Positions 1 to 10,327 of a stretch of 64,000 nt of DNA are shown here, in pieces. Origin of the DNA: Pempheris klunzingeri. Lineage: Eukaryota > Chordata > Actinopteri > Acropomatiformes > Pempheridae. The stretch lies in NCBI RefSeq assembly GCF_042242105.1, contig NC_092029.1:19206885-19270884 (forward strand), given 5' to 3'. Below the pieces are notes generated by a model. It was not told where the DNA came from. It made no database searches and saw nothing but the letters and a program-made list of their open reading frames with translations. Within the stretch, counting starts at the first letter, position 1. Each line of letters starts with the position of its first letter. The translations under genes were made by a program, and so were the position numbers.

Positions 1-1159
1 AAGCGATTTAAACATTTAATTCAAACAAGAATCAGAAACCATTAATAAATCCAAACAACATGCTTGAACAATTCATTAGTAGAAATGTCTAATTACTTTT
101 GCCATTAACCATTCAAAATGATGATAATTAACTAACAATATAAAAACTGTGTTTAATCTTTCAGAATACCCCAATAAAATATACATTTACCATTTAATAG
201 AATACCAGTAATCAAAATCACTAGCTAGCTAAAGTATATATGAAAAACACACACACGGTGCACAAAAGTGACATGTATTATAAAGGCATGTTCTACCATA
301 TTACCTTTTCTTTATCATTACTACTAAATGCCTATACTGGGGAACATGTGCCGACCAACTATCAACAGGACTTAAACCATTAATGGCATACATCCCTGCT
401 ATGAAATTAAATAATGGAACTTTCTTATTTTCTGCCTTACATGGCTATTTTTTACTGTTACCTTCACCATCAACCTAAGCTACAGACAATTATGTTTGTA
501 TTCAAATATAAAGCCTTCATAGTTAATGAAAAGCATGGCTCAATGAATGTGATCAGCTATTAACAATATTATATACCAGTTATAATAATGCCAAATGTCT
601 GGGATTATTGCAACAGATTTAAACAAGAAACCATAAACACGTGGTATTGTGAGAAGTTATTGCAAAGCTAACTTTTGGGTTTTGGGTGGCTGTGCCTTTC
701 AAAAGTGTTGTGAGAAAGAAGAAAATATATATCTCAGACCCAGCCTTGCATTTTTCACACATTTGAAGTTAAGTACTTTGCATCACATCTGTATAAAGTG
801 TAATACATTTGTTTTCTAGCAGACATTAAATGACTCATTTTACATGTTACTTTGAAACTGTTAAACAGACTCAGAGACACATACACAGTTCTGATTGGAC
901 AGGAGCCATTTTCATTGATTATGGTAATTAGATGGGGCTTTTATCATCAAGTTCAAAGGCTCTGCACAATAGCATGTCGTGGTAGCGAACTGGAGGCATA
1001 TGGTATGACACTTAATGAATTGGAAGTATTTTGTGATTTTAACTTAATGTCTGTCTGTCATATGAACATTGATTTTGTTGTGCTTATACATGCTGAAGTA
1101 AATATTCAATGCAATGTAATTGATTAATATTGGAAATTGATTTACAAGAATCTAGAAGC

Positions 1160-2146
1160 ATGGAATCTGAAGTGATTGTCAATGGGACTCACACTGTTAC
1201 TGACATACATCCCTGCTATGAATCAGATAATGCAACTTACATATTTACAAGCAACCCCTCCATAATATGTGTATTATCATATATGTTTCTTGGCTCACTG
1301 TCTGTTGTCACAATATGTGGAAACCTTCTTGTAACAATCTCCATCATTTACTTCAAACAGCTGCACATTCATACTAACTACCTCATCCTGTCTCTGACTG
1401 TGGCTGACCTGCTTGTCGGAGTTTTAGTTTTTCCTTTCAGCATGGCATTCACTGTAACGTCGTGTTGGTATCACGAGGGTCTATTTTGTAAAGTACAAGG
1501 AAGTTTTGATGTTACGCTGAGCACAGCTTCTATTCTAAACTTATGTTGTATTTCTGTTGACAGATATTATGCAGTGTGTCAGCCTCTAGTTTATAGAATT
1601 AAAATAAATGATCATGTTGTTAGAAGTATGATCCTGGTTAGCTGGGGAGTTGCTGTTCTAATTGGAATTGTCATCATGATTGCAGGTTTTAATCAAGGAA
1701 AATGTGAAGATAATTGTTTAACTGATGCTTTAATATCAACCACTCTGGGAAGCATCTTTTCCCTTTATATCCCAGTTATTATAATGCTAAGTATCTACCT
1801 GAAGATTTTCCTTGTGGCACAGAGACAGGCATGCAGGATCCAGGCCACAAAGTGTGGAGCAACTGTCAGTAAGATGGAGAGAAAGGCCACCAAAACTCTG
1901 GCCATTGTTATGGGAGTCTTCCTGTTATGTTGGACTCCTTGCTTTATTTGTATAAACTTTCAGCCTTTGATATACAATGTTACACCAATTTCTGTGATTG
2001 AAACACTAAACTGGCTTGCACTGTCAAATTCAATGCTCAATCCATTTATTTATGCTTTCTTTTACAGCTGGTTCAGATCAGCATTCAGATTGATCATATC
2101 TGGAAAAATATTTCAAGGTGATTTTACTAACTCAAAGCTCCTTTGA
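1160..2146 (+). CDS. Trace amine-associated receptor, tandem copy 1
   Basis: Intronless class A GPCR of 328 residues, expected in olfactory neurons as an amine receptor coupled through Golf. An in-frame TTG lies upstream at 1130, but the first ATG is at 1160. Visible features: N-glycosylation sites near the N-terminus, seven hydrophobic helices, the aspartate of helix 3 (FDVTLSTAS), DRYYAVCQP at the end of helix 3, CWTP in helix 6, and NSMLNPFIYAFFYSWF in helix 7, which matches the TAAR family signature. The tyrosine that aminergic TAARs usually have at position 7.43 is a leucine here (WLALSNS), as I recall for teleost class III TAARs; that subclass is inference. Differs from copy 2 at about a dozen residues, several of them in helix 6 and extracellular loop 3 (CFICINFQPLI). 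Intact, no frameshift. Confidence 0.93.
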   Translation: MESEVIVNGTHTVTDIHPCYESDNATYIFTSNPSIICVLSYMFLGSLSVVTICGNLLVTISIIYFKQLHIHTNYLILSLTVADLLVGVLVFPFSMAFTVTSCWYHEGLFCKVQGSFDVTLSTASILNLCCISVDRYYAVCQPLVYRIKINDHVVRSMILVSWGVAVLIGIVIMIAGFNQGKCEDNCLTDALISTTLGSIFSLYIPVIIMLSIYLKIFLVAQRQACRIQATKCGATVSKMERKATKTLAIVMGVFLLCWTPCFICINFQPLIYNVTPISVIETLNWLALSNSMLNPFIYAFFYSWFRSAFRLIISGKIFQGDFTNSKLL

Positions 2147-2338
2147 CTTGTTTCGATGTTCAAATACCATTATAATTACTGAATAGTGAGAACTACACTA
2201 CTACAATATATGCTGATATACTGATATTCCTATTATATTATTACTGGTATCTACTTCAACACACATATGGAGATAACAGATAAGGTTCTACAGAAGGTAT
2301 AATCTGAAAATGAATGTTTTGTAATTCTGTGGATAGAA

Positions 2339-2690
2339 AGGATGTAACACAGCCAGAGAATCACTTCTATAATAGGAAGAAAGGATTTGATCTATCTTTG
2401 AAACTCCAGTTAAGATAGGACAAACAGTTAGGATGTTGTGTTTGTATTATAGTTTATCTGTAGTGTAACTGTCAACTGAAGTGAACTATGGTGAACACAT
2501 TGACATGAAATAAAATCACATCAGCACGTGAATAGTCGTCTGCAGTAAATAGGAACGTATGAAGTGTGAACGTATCAAAACTTACAATAAAGTGAATACA
2601 TATGGGTCAATTTGACCCAAAATTGATGAAATCATTTAAAAAAGCAATTTAAACATTCAATTCAAACAAGAATCAGAAACCATATGCTGA
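2339..2690 (+). repeat. Internal partial repeat of the unit, proximal copy
   Basis: This stretch, beginning GATGTAACACAGCCAGAG and ending in a unit-start-like CAATTTAAACATTCAATTC, reappears with small changes at about 3468-3736 and continues at 7077-7180. Each of units 1 and 2 therefore carries the unit-boundary sequence twice, about 1.1 kb apart. Unit 3 lacks the proximal copy and instead has about 450 bp of other sequence at 23480-23930. Confidence 0.8.
2605..2617. promoter_or_regulatory. Palindrome matching the oestrogen response element core
   Basis: GGTCAATTTGACC is a perfect inverted repeat of GGTCA with a 3-base spacer, the geometry of the consensus oestrogen response element. It lies 459 bp downstream of TAAR copy 1. 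A 10-base specified motif has only a few percent chance of occurring in a window this size, but binding is unproven. Confidence 0.3.
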
Positions 2691-3467
2691 TATATTGATA
2701 TGTTTTATTACCTCAAATCATTACTTTCATTTGACCTTTCTTACTTTATAAACATATAGTTCTTGTATCACTACATCACCTTTACACACATGGATCAAAA
2801 ATTGCCCATATATGCAGGTGTGATTTAAAAAAAATAAAGACATACTACAATAACGATTGTGTCTAATAATTATTTTAGCAGTGATTCTGACTAAACAATA
2901 ATGCATTTGATATTTGAATGTTTCTACCATGGTCACATATATACATACTGATCACAGAAAGCAATGATATTGAACTGTGGCTTCATTAAAGAAAATTAAC
3001 AAGTGTGAAAACCTATCTTATCTCAGTTTAGGAGGACATTTAGGATTTTTGATATTACAGAAACATGTTTTTTAGTTAGCTTACAGAACCATGCTATTTG
3101 AAGAATTTTCTAAGTTATAAGTCGAACATTAGGATGGCATAGATACTGTCCTAAATTCAAAATAACTGGCAAAAATGGTAGCACCACTATTGTTAGGTCT
3201 GTATGGCAGTGGGAAGATGGGGAACAACACGATCAGATTCTTGTCTTCTCTGGCAATGTTTTTTTTGCTCTTTACTTTTTACTTTGTCTGCAGTCCTTAA
3301 AACTCTGCATACTGACATGACATAATGGGATCTACCATCTCTTGCTACACCAAATCTTTATCCTGGCCCGATGATGGGGAAGAAAACTTCTCAAATAGGG
3401 AACGTTTCTTCTCGTCCACCGAAACTCTGACTAATCAATGCTGAAATTGATAGCCCATCTTTACATG

Positions 3468-3736
3468 GATAGGATGTGACACGGCCAGAGAATCACTTCT
3501 ATAATAGGAAGAAAGGATTTGATCTATCTTTGAAACTCCAGTTCAGATAGGACAAGCAGTTAGGATTTTGTGTTTGTATTATAGTTTATCTGTGGTGTAA
3601 CTGTCAACTGAAGTGAACTATGGTGAACACATTGACCTGAAATAAAATCACATCAGCACATGTGAATAGTCGTCTGCAGTAAATATGTGCAAGTGTGAAC
3701 ATATCAAAACTTCCTACAAAATACCTTAGTGAATAC
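3468..3736 (+). repeat. Internal partial repeat of the unit, distal copy
   Basis: Second copy of the 2339-2690 segment, beginning near GGATGTGACACGGCC. It is broken by the LINE at 3737 and resumes at 7077. Its last 13 bases, CCTTAGTGAATAC at 3724-3736, are repeated at 7077-7089 as the target site duplication of that LINE. Confidence 0.8.
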
Positions 3737-6700
3737 CATCCATCCATTTTCAACCGCTTATCCGGGGTCGGGTCGTGGGGGCAGCAGTTTTAGCAGAGAT
3801 GCCCAAACTTCCCGGGCCCCAGACACCTCCTCCAGCTCATCTGGTGGGACCCCGAGGCGTTCCCAGGCCAGCCGAGAGACGTAGTCCCTCCAGCGTGTCC
3901 TGGGTCTTCCCCGGGGCCTCCTTCCGGTGGGACATGCCCGGAAAACCTCCCCGGGGAGGCGTCCAGGAGGCATCCGAAACAGATGCCCGAGCCACCTCAG
4001 CTGGCTCCTCTCGATGTGGAGGAGCAGCGGCTCTACTCCGAGCCCCTCCTGGATGGTCGAACTCCTCACCCTATCTCTAAGGGTGAGTCCGGCCACCCTG
4101 CGGAGGAAACTCATTTCGGCCGCTTGTATCCGAGATCTTGTTCTTTCGGTCATGACCCAAAGTTCATGACCATAGGTGAGGGTAGGAACGTAGATCGACC
4201 GGTAAATCGAGAGCTTTGCCTTTTGGCTCAGCTCCCTCTTCACCACGACGGACCGATACAGCGACCGCATTACTGCAGACGCTGCACCGATCTGCCTGTC
4301 GATCTCACGCTCCATCCTTCCCCCACTCGTGAACAAGACCCCGAGATACTTGAACTCCTCCACTTGAGGCAAGGACTCTCCACCGACCCGGAGATGGCAA
4401 ACCACCTTTTTCCGGTCGAGAACCATGGCCTTGGACTTGGATGTGCTGATTCTCATCCCAGCCGTTTCGCACTCGGCTGCAAACCGCCCCAGTGCACACT
4501 GGAGGTCTCGGCCTGACGAAGCCAACATGACAACATCATCCGCAAAAAGCAGAGATGCTATCATGCGGTCCCCAAACCTGACCCCCTCCGGCCCCTGGCT
4601 GCGCCTAGAAATTCTTTCCATAAAAATAATGAACAGAACCGGTGACAAAGTCCAACATGCACCGGGAACAGGTCTGACTTACTGCCGGCAATGCGAACCA
4701 GACTCCTACTCCGGTCATACAGGGACCGGACAGCCCTTAGCAAAGGGCCCCGGACCCCATACTCCCGCAGCACCCCCCACAAGATGCCACGAGGGACACG
4801 GTCGAATGCCTTCTCCAAGTCCACAAAGCACATGTGGACAGGTTGGGCAAACTCCCATGAACCCTCGAGCACCCGATGGAGAGTGTGGAGCTGGTCCAGT
4901 GTTCCGCGACCAGGACGGAACCCGCATTGTTCCTCCTGAATCCGAGGTTCGACTATCGGCCGTATCCTCCTCTCCAGTACCCTGGAATAAACTTTCCCGG
5001 GGAGGCTGAGGAGTGTGATCCCCCTATAGTTGGAACACATCCTCCGGCCCCCCTTCTTAAAAAGAGGGACCACCACCCCGGTCTGCCACTCCAGAGGCAC
5101 TGTCCCTGACCGCCAGGCGATGTTACAGAGACGTGTCAACCAAGACAGTCCCTGTACATCCAGAGACTTGAGGTATTCAGGGCGGATCTCGTCCACCCCT
5201 GGTGCCTTGCCACCGAGGAGCTTTCTGACCACCTCGGCGACTTCGGCTTGGGTGATGAACGAGTCCACTTCTGAATCCCCAGCCTCTGCCTCCTCAATGG
5301 AAGACCTGGCGGTGGGATTGAGGAGATCCTCGAAGTATTCCTTCCACCGCCCGACGACATCCCCAGTCGAGGTCAACAGCTCCCCACCCTCACTGTAAAC
5401 AGTGTTGGTGGGGTACTGCTTCCCCCTCCTGAGGCGCCGGACGGTTTGCCAGAATTTCCTCGAGGCCGACCGGTAGTCCTCCTCCATGGCCTCCCCGAAC
5501 TCCTCCCAGGCCCGAGTTTTTGCCTCCACAACCGCCCGGGCTGCAGCACGCTTGGCCTGCCGGTACCTGTCAGCTGCCTCAGGAGTTCCACGAGCCAATA
5601 AGGCCCGGTAGGACTCCTTCTTCAGCTTGACGGCATCCCTTACTTCCAGTGTCCACCACCGGGTTCGGGGATTGCCGCCACGACAGGCACCAGAGACCTT
5701 ACGGCCACAGCTCCGAGCGGCCGCGCCGACAATGGAGGTGGAGAACATGGTCCACTCGGACTCAATATCTCCAGCCTCCCCAGGGATCTGTGAGAAGCTC
5801 TCCCGGAGGTGGGAGTTGAAAACCGCAGCGACAGCGGGTTCCGCCAGACGTTCCCAACAGACCCTCACGATACGCTTGGGCCTGCCGAGTCTCTCTGGCT
5901 TCCTCCCCTGCCAGCGGATCCAACTCACCACCAGGTGGTGATCAGTTGACAGCTCAGCCCCTCTCTTCACCCGAGTGTCCAGAACACACGGACGGAGGTC
6001 AGATGACACGACAACGAAGTCGATCATCGACCTCCGGCCTAGGACGTCCTGGTGCCACGTGCACCGATGGACGCCCTTGTGCTCGAACATGGTGTTCGTT
6101 ATGGACAGTCTGTGACTAGCACAGAAGTCCAACAACAGAACACCACTCGGATTCAGATCGGGGAGGCCGTTCCTCCCAATCACGCCTCTCCAGGTCTCAC
6201 TGTCGCTGCCCACGTGGGCGTTGAAGTCCCCCAGTAGAACAATGGAGTCCCCAGTCGGCACACCATCCAGCACCCCTCCCAGGGACTCCAAGAAGGCCGG
6301 GTACTCTGCACTGCTGTTCGGCCCATAGGCCGAAACCACAGTGAGAGACCTGTCCCCGACCCGAAGGCGCAGGGACGCGACCCTCTCGTTCACCGGGGTA
6401 AACTCCAACACATGGCGGCTGAGCTGTGGGGCTATAAGCAAGCCCACACCAGCCCGCCGCCGCACACCGCGGGCAACACCAGAGAAATGGAGAGTCCAGC
6501 CCCTCTCGAGGAGCTGGGTTCCAGAGCCCAAGCTGTGAGTGGAGGTGAGCCCGACTATATCTAGCCGGTACCTCTCAACCTCCCGCACAAGCTCCGGCTC
6601 CTTCCCCCCCAGCGAGGTGACATTCCATGTCCCTACAGCCAGAGGCTGTCTCCGAGGCCCAGGTCGTCGGGGCACTCCGCCTCGACTGCCACCCGTGCCA

Positions 6701-7076
6701 CATAGCACCCAACCCCTACGACTCCCTCTGCGGGTGGGGGGCCCACAGGAGGTCGGACCCACGTCGTCCATTCGGGCTGGGCCCGGCCGGGCCCCGTGGG
6801 CAAAGGCCCGAACACCAGGCGCTCGCATGCGAGCCCCAACCCCGGGCCTGGCTCCAGGGGGGGGCCCCAGCTGTGCCATACCGGGCGACGTCACGGTCCT
6901 TGATTGTCTTCTCTTCATTGGGGTTTTTGAACTGCTCTTAGTCTGGCCCGTCACCTAGGACCTGTTTGCCTTGGGAGACCCTACCAGGGGCATAAAGCCC
7001 CAGACAACATAGCTCCTAAGGATCATACGAGCACTCAAACTCCCCCACCACAATAAGGTGGCAGCTCAAGTGGGAG
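3737..7076 (-). mobile_element. Rex3/RTE-like non-LTR retrotransposon, near full length
   Basis: A 3.34-kb LINE reading on the minus strand. The 13-bp direct repeat CCTTAGTGAATAC flanks it (3724-3736 and 7077-7089), which defines both ends. Its 3' end, at the low coordinate, finishes in GGATAAGCGG followed by a short GGAT-type repeat, the tail reported for fish Rex3 elements. About 160 bp of 5' leader precede the reading frame. The GC content is far higher than in the AT-rich flanks. Absence of the element from units 2 and 3 shows that it entered unit 1 after the duplication or was not copied. Confidence 0.9.
3758..6918 (-). pseudogene. Endonuclease-reverse transcriptase of the Rex3-like LINE, frameshifted
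   Basis: One polyprotein in two frames. The upstream frame (about 6918 down to 4561) has an apurinic-type endonuclease, with [20 protein letters not shown] and [10 protein letters not shown], then the start of a reverse transcriptase with [27 protein letters not shown] and [13 protein letters not shown]. The frame shifts near 4650. The downstream frame (4648 to 3758) carries [13 protein letters not shown], the catalytic FADDV box and the C-terminal thumb and tail. About 14 bp seem to be missing at the junction, removing the short conserved block ahead of SPVLF. The protein would be inactive as read. A long upstream extension uses a GTG; the first ATG is at 6918. Family: RTE clade, Rex3-like, by motif recall. 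Confidence 0.88.
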
Positions 7077-7090
7077 CCTTAGTGAATACA

Positions 7091-7113
7091 TATGGGTCAA
7101 AATTTGACCCATA
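7091..7113. repeat. Perfect 23-bp palindrome at the unit 1/2 junction
   Basis: TATGGGTCAAA at 7091-7101 is the exact reverse complement of 7103-7113, around one central base. It sits 24 bp before the start of unit 2. The unit 2/3 junction has the same palindrome with one mismatch at 21183-21205. Shorter versions lie at about 2601-2618 and 9736-9753. Confidence 0.75.
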
Positions 7114-8302
7114 ATTGATGAAATAATAATAATAAAAAAGCGATTTAAACATTTCAAAAAAGAATCAGAAACCATTAATAAATCCAAACAACATGCTTGA
7201 ACAATTCATTAGTAGAAATGTCTAATTACTTTTTCCATTAACCATTCAAAATGATGATAATTAACTAACAATATAAAAACTGTGTTTAATCTTTCAGAAT
7301 ACCCCAACAACATATACATTTACCATTTAATAGAATATCAGTAATCAAAATCACTAGCTAGCTAAAGTATATATGAAAAACACACACACAGTGCACAAAA
7401 GTGACATGTACTATAAAGGCATGTTCTACCATATTACCTTTTCTTTATCAGTACTACTAAATGCCTATACTGGGGAACATGTGCCGACCAACTATCAACA
7501 GGACTTAAACCATTAATGGCGTACATCCCTGCTATGAAATTAAATAATGGAACTTTCTTATTTTCTGCATTACATGGCTATTTTTTACTGTTACCTTCAC
7601 CATCAACCTAAGCTACAGATAATTATGTTTGTATTCAAATATAAAGCCTTCATAGTTAATGAAAAGCATGGCTCAATGAATGTGATCAGCTATTAACAAT
7701 ATTATATACCAGTTATAATAATGCCAAATGTCTGGGATTATTGCAACAGATTTAAACAAGAAACCTTAAACACGTGGTATTGTGAGAAGTTATTGCAAAG
7801 CTAACTTTTGGGTTTTGGGTGGCTGTGCCTTTCAAAAGTGTTGTAAGAAAGAAGAAAATATATATCTCAGACCCAGCTGTGCATTTTTCACACATTCAAA
7901 GTTAAGTACTTTGCATCGTATCTGTATAAAGTGTAATATATCATATTACATTTGTTTTCTAGCAGACATTAAATGACTAATTTTACAAGTTACTTTGAAA
8001 CTGTTAAACAGACTCAGGGACACATACACAGTTCTGATTGGACAGGAGCCATTTTCATTAATTATGGTAATTAGATGGGGCTTTTATCATCAAGTTCAAA
8101 GGCTCTGCACAATAGCATGCCGTGGTAGCGGACTGGAGGCATATGGTATGACACTTAATGAATTGGAAGTATTTTGCGATTTTAACTTAATGTCTGTCTT
8201 TCATATGAACATTGATTTTGTTGTGCTTATACATGCTGAAGTAAATATTCAAGACAATGTAATTGATTAATATTGGAAATTGATTTGCAAGAATCTAGAA
8301 GC

Positions 8303-9289
8303 ATGGAATCTGAAGTGATTGTCAATGGGACTCACACTGTTACTGACATACATCCCTGCTATGAATCAGATAATGCAACTTACATATTTACAAGCAACCC
8401 CTCCATAATATGTGTATTATCATATATGTTTCTTGGCTCACTGTCTGTTGTCACAATATGTGGAAACCTTCTTGTAACAATCTCCATCATTTACTTCAAA
8501 CAGCTGCACATTCACACTAACTACCTCATCCTGTCTCTGACTGTGGCTGACCTGCTTGTCGGAGTTTTAGTTTTTCCTTTCAGCATGGCATTCACTGTAA
8601 CGTCGTGTTGGTATCACGAGGGTCTATTTTGTAAAGTACGAGGAAGCTTTGATGTTACGCTGAGCACAGCTTCTATTTTAAACCTATGTTGTATTTCTGT
8701 TGACAGATATTATGCAGTGTGTCAGCCTCTAGCTTATAAAAATAAAATAAATGATCATGTTGTTAGAAGTATGATCCTGGTTACCTGGGGAGTTGCTGTT
8801 CTACTTGGAACTGTCATCATAATTGCAGGTTTTAATCAAGGAAAATGTGAAGATAATTGTTTAACTGATGCTTTAATATCAACCACTCTGGGAAGCATCT
8901 TCTCCTTTTATATCCCAGTTATTATAATGCTAAGTATCTACCTGAAGATTTTCCTTGTGGCACAGAGACAGGCATGCAGGATCCAGGCCACAAAGTGTGG
9001 AGCAACTGTCAGTAAGATGGAGAGAAAGGCCACCAAAACTCTGGCCATTGTTTTGGGAGTCTTCCTGTTATGTTGGACTCCTTATTTTATTTGTATAATC
9101 TTTCAGCCATTAGCATACAATGTTACACCAATTTCTGTGATTGAAACACTAAACTGGCTTACACTGTCAAATTCAATGCTCAATCCATTTATTTATGCTT
9201 TCTTTTACAGCTGGTTCAGATCAGCATTCAGATTGATCATATCTGGAAAAATATTTCAAGGTGATTTTACTAACTCAAAGCTCCTTTGA
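8303..9289 (+). CDS. Trace amine-associated receptor, tandem copy 2
   Basis: A 328-residue intronless TAAR with the same architecture as copy 1: helix 3 aspartate, DRYYAVCQP, CWTP and the helix 7 signature NSMLNPFIYAFFYSWF. Start chosen as the first ATG, at 8303. Copy-specific residues include AYKNKINDH in the second intracellular loop (copy 1 has VYRIKINDH), LGTVIIIAGF in helix 4, YFICIIFQPLA at the end of helix 6, and WLTLSNS in helix 7. The first two thirds resemble copy 3 more than copy 1, suggesting either that copies 2 and 3 separated last or that sequence was exchanged. Intact and probably functional; ligand unknown. Confidence 0.93.
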   Translation: MESEVIVNGTHTVTDIHPCYESDNATYIFTSNPSIICVLSYMFLGSLSVVTICGNLLVTISIIYFKQLHIHTNYLILSLTVADLLVGVLVFPFSMAFTVTSCWYHEGLFCKVRGSFDVTLSTASILNLCCISVDRYYAVCQPLAYKNKINDHVVRSMILVTWGVAVLLGTVIIIAGFNQGKCEDNCLTDALISTTLGSIFSFYIPVIIMLSIYLKIFLVAQRQACRIQATKCGATVSKMERKATKTLAIVLGVFLLCWTPYFICIIFQPLAYNVTPISVIETLNWLTLSNSMLNPFIYAFFYSWFRSAFRLIISGKIFQGDFTNSKLL

Positions 9290-9739
9290 CATGTTGTTTG
9301 GATGTTCAAATACCATTTTAATGAACTACACTACTACAATATATGCTGATATACTGATATTTCTATTATATTAATACTGGCATCTACTTCAACACACATA
9401 TGGAGATAACAGATAAGGTTCTACAGAAGTTATAATCTGAAAATGAATGTTTTGTAATTCTATGGATAGATAGGATGTGACACGGCCAGAGAATCACTTC
9501 TATAATAGGAAGAAAGGACTTTATCTATCTTTGAAACTCCAGTTAAGATAGGACAAGCAGTTAGGATGTTGTGCTTGTATTATAGTTTATCTGTAGTGTA
9601 ACTGTCAACTGAAGTGAACTATGGTGAACACACTGACATGAAATGAAATCACATCAGCACATGTGAATAGTCGTCTGCAGTAAATAGGAACGTATGAAGT
9701 GTGAACGTATCAAAACTTACAATAAAGTGAAAACATATG

Positions 9740-9752
9740 GGTCAATTTGACC
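9740..9752. promoter_or_regulatory. Palindrome matching the oestrogen response element core, unit 2 copy
   Basis: GGTCAATTTGACC again, 451 bp after the stop of TAAR copy 2. It is the duplicate of the site at 2605-2617. Unit 3 lacks the segment that carries it. Confidence 0.3.
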
Positions 9753-10327
9753 CAAAATTGATGAAATCATTTAAAAAAGCAATTTAAACATTTAATTCAA
9801 ACAAGAATCAGAAAGAATATGCTGATATATTGATATGTTTTATTACCTCAAATCATTACTTTCATTTGACCTTTCTTACTTCATAAATATGTAGTTCTTG
9901 TATCACTACATCACCTTTACACACATGGATCAAAAATTGCCCATATATGCAGGTGTGATTTAAATAAAATAAAGACATACTACAATAACGAATGTGTCTA
10001 ATAATTATTTTAGCAGTGATTCTGACCAAACAATAATGCATTTGATATTTGAATGTTTCTATCTTGGTCACATATATACAGTGGGGCAAAAAAGTATTTA
10101 GTCAGCCACCAATTGTGCAAGTTCTCCCACTTAAAAAGATGAGAGAGGCCTGTAATTTTCATCATAGGTACACTTCAACTATGAGAGACAGAATGAGAAA
10201 AAAAAATCCAGAAAATCACATTGTCTGATTTTTAAAGAATTTATTTGCAAATCATGGTGGAAAATAAGTATTTGGTCAATAACAAAAGTTCATCTCAATA
10301 CTTTGTTATATACCCTTTGTTGGCAAT

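Larger units (their letters stand above)
1..7137 (+). repeat. Tandem segmental duplication, unit 1
   Basis: The window opens at the first base of a repeated unit whose start, AAGCGATTTAAACATTT, recurs at 7138 and 21230. The unit holds about 1.1 kb of AT-rich upstream sequence, one TAAR coding region and about 1.5 kb of downstream sequence. A Rex3-like LINE at 3737-7076 interrupts its last part. Upstream and coding parts are nearly identical by eye to the other two units. A TATAAA at 792-797, conserved in all units, is a possible core promoter element, about 365 bp before the TAAR ATG. Confidence 0.92.

Noticed and set aside
852-1127. Open frame just upstream of each TAAR (also 7995-8270 and 21879-22364)
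   Set aside because: It starts at TTG or lies in an extended frame, has no known domain, and is preserved in the three units simply because they are recent duplicates.
3775-6958. Many plus-strand frames across the Rex3-like LINE
   Set aside because: They are shadows of the minus-strand polyprotein, made long by high GC content.
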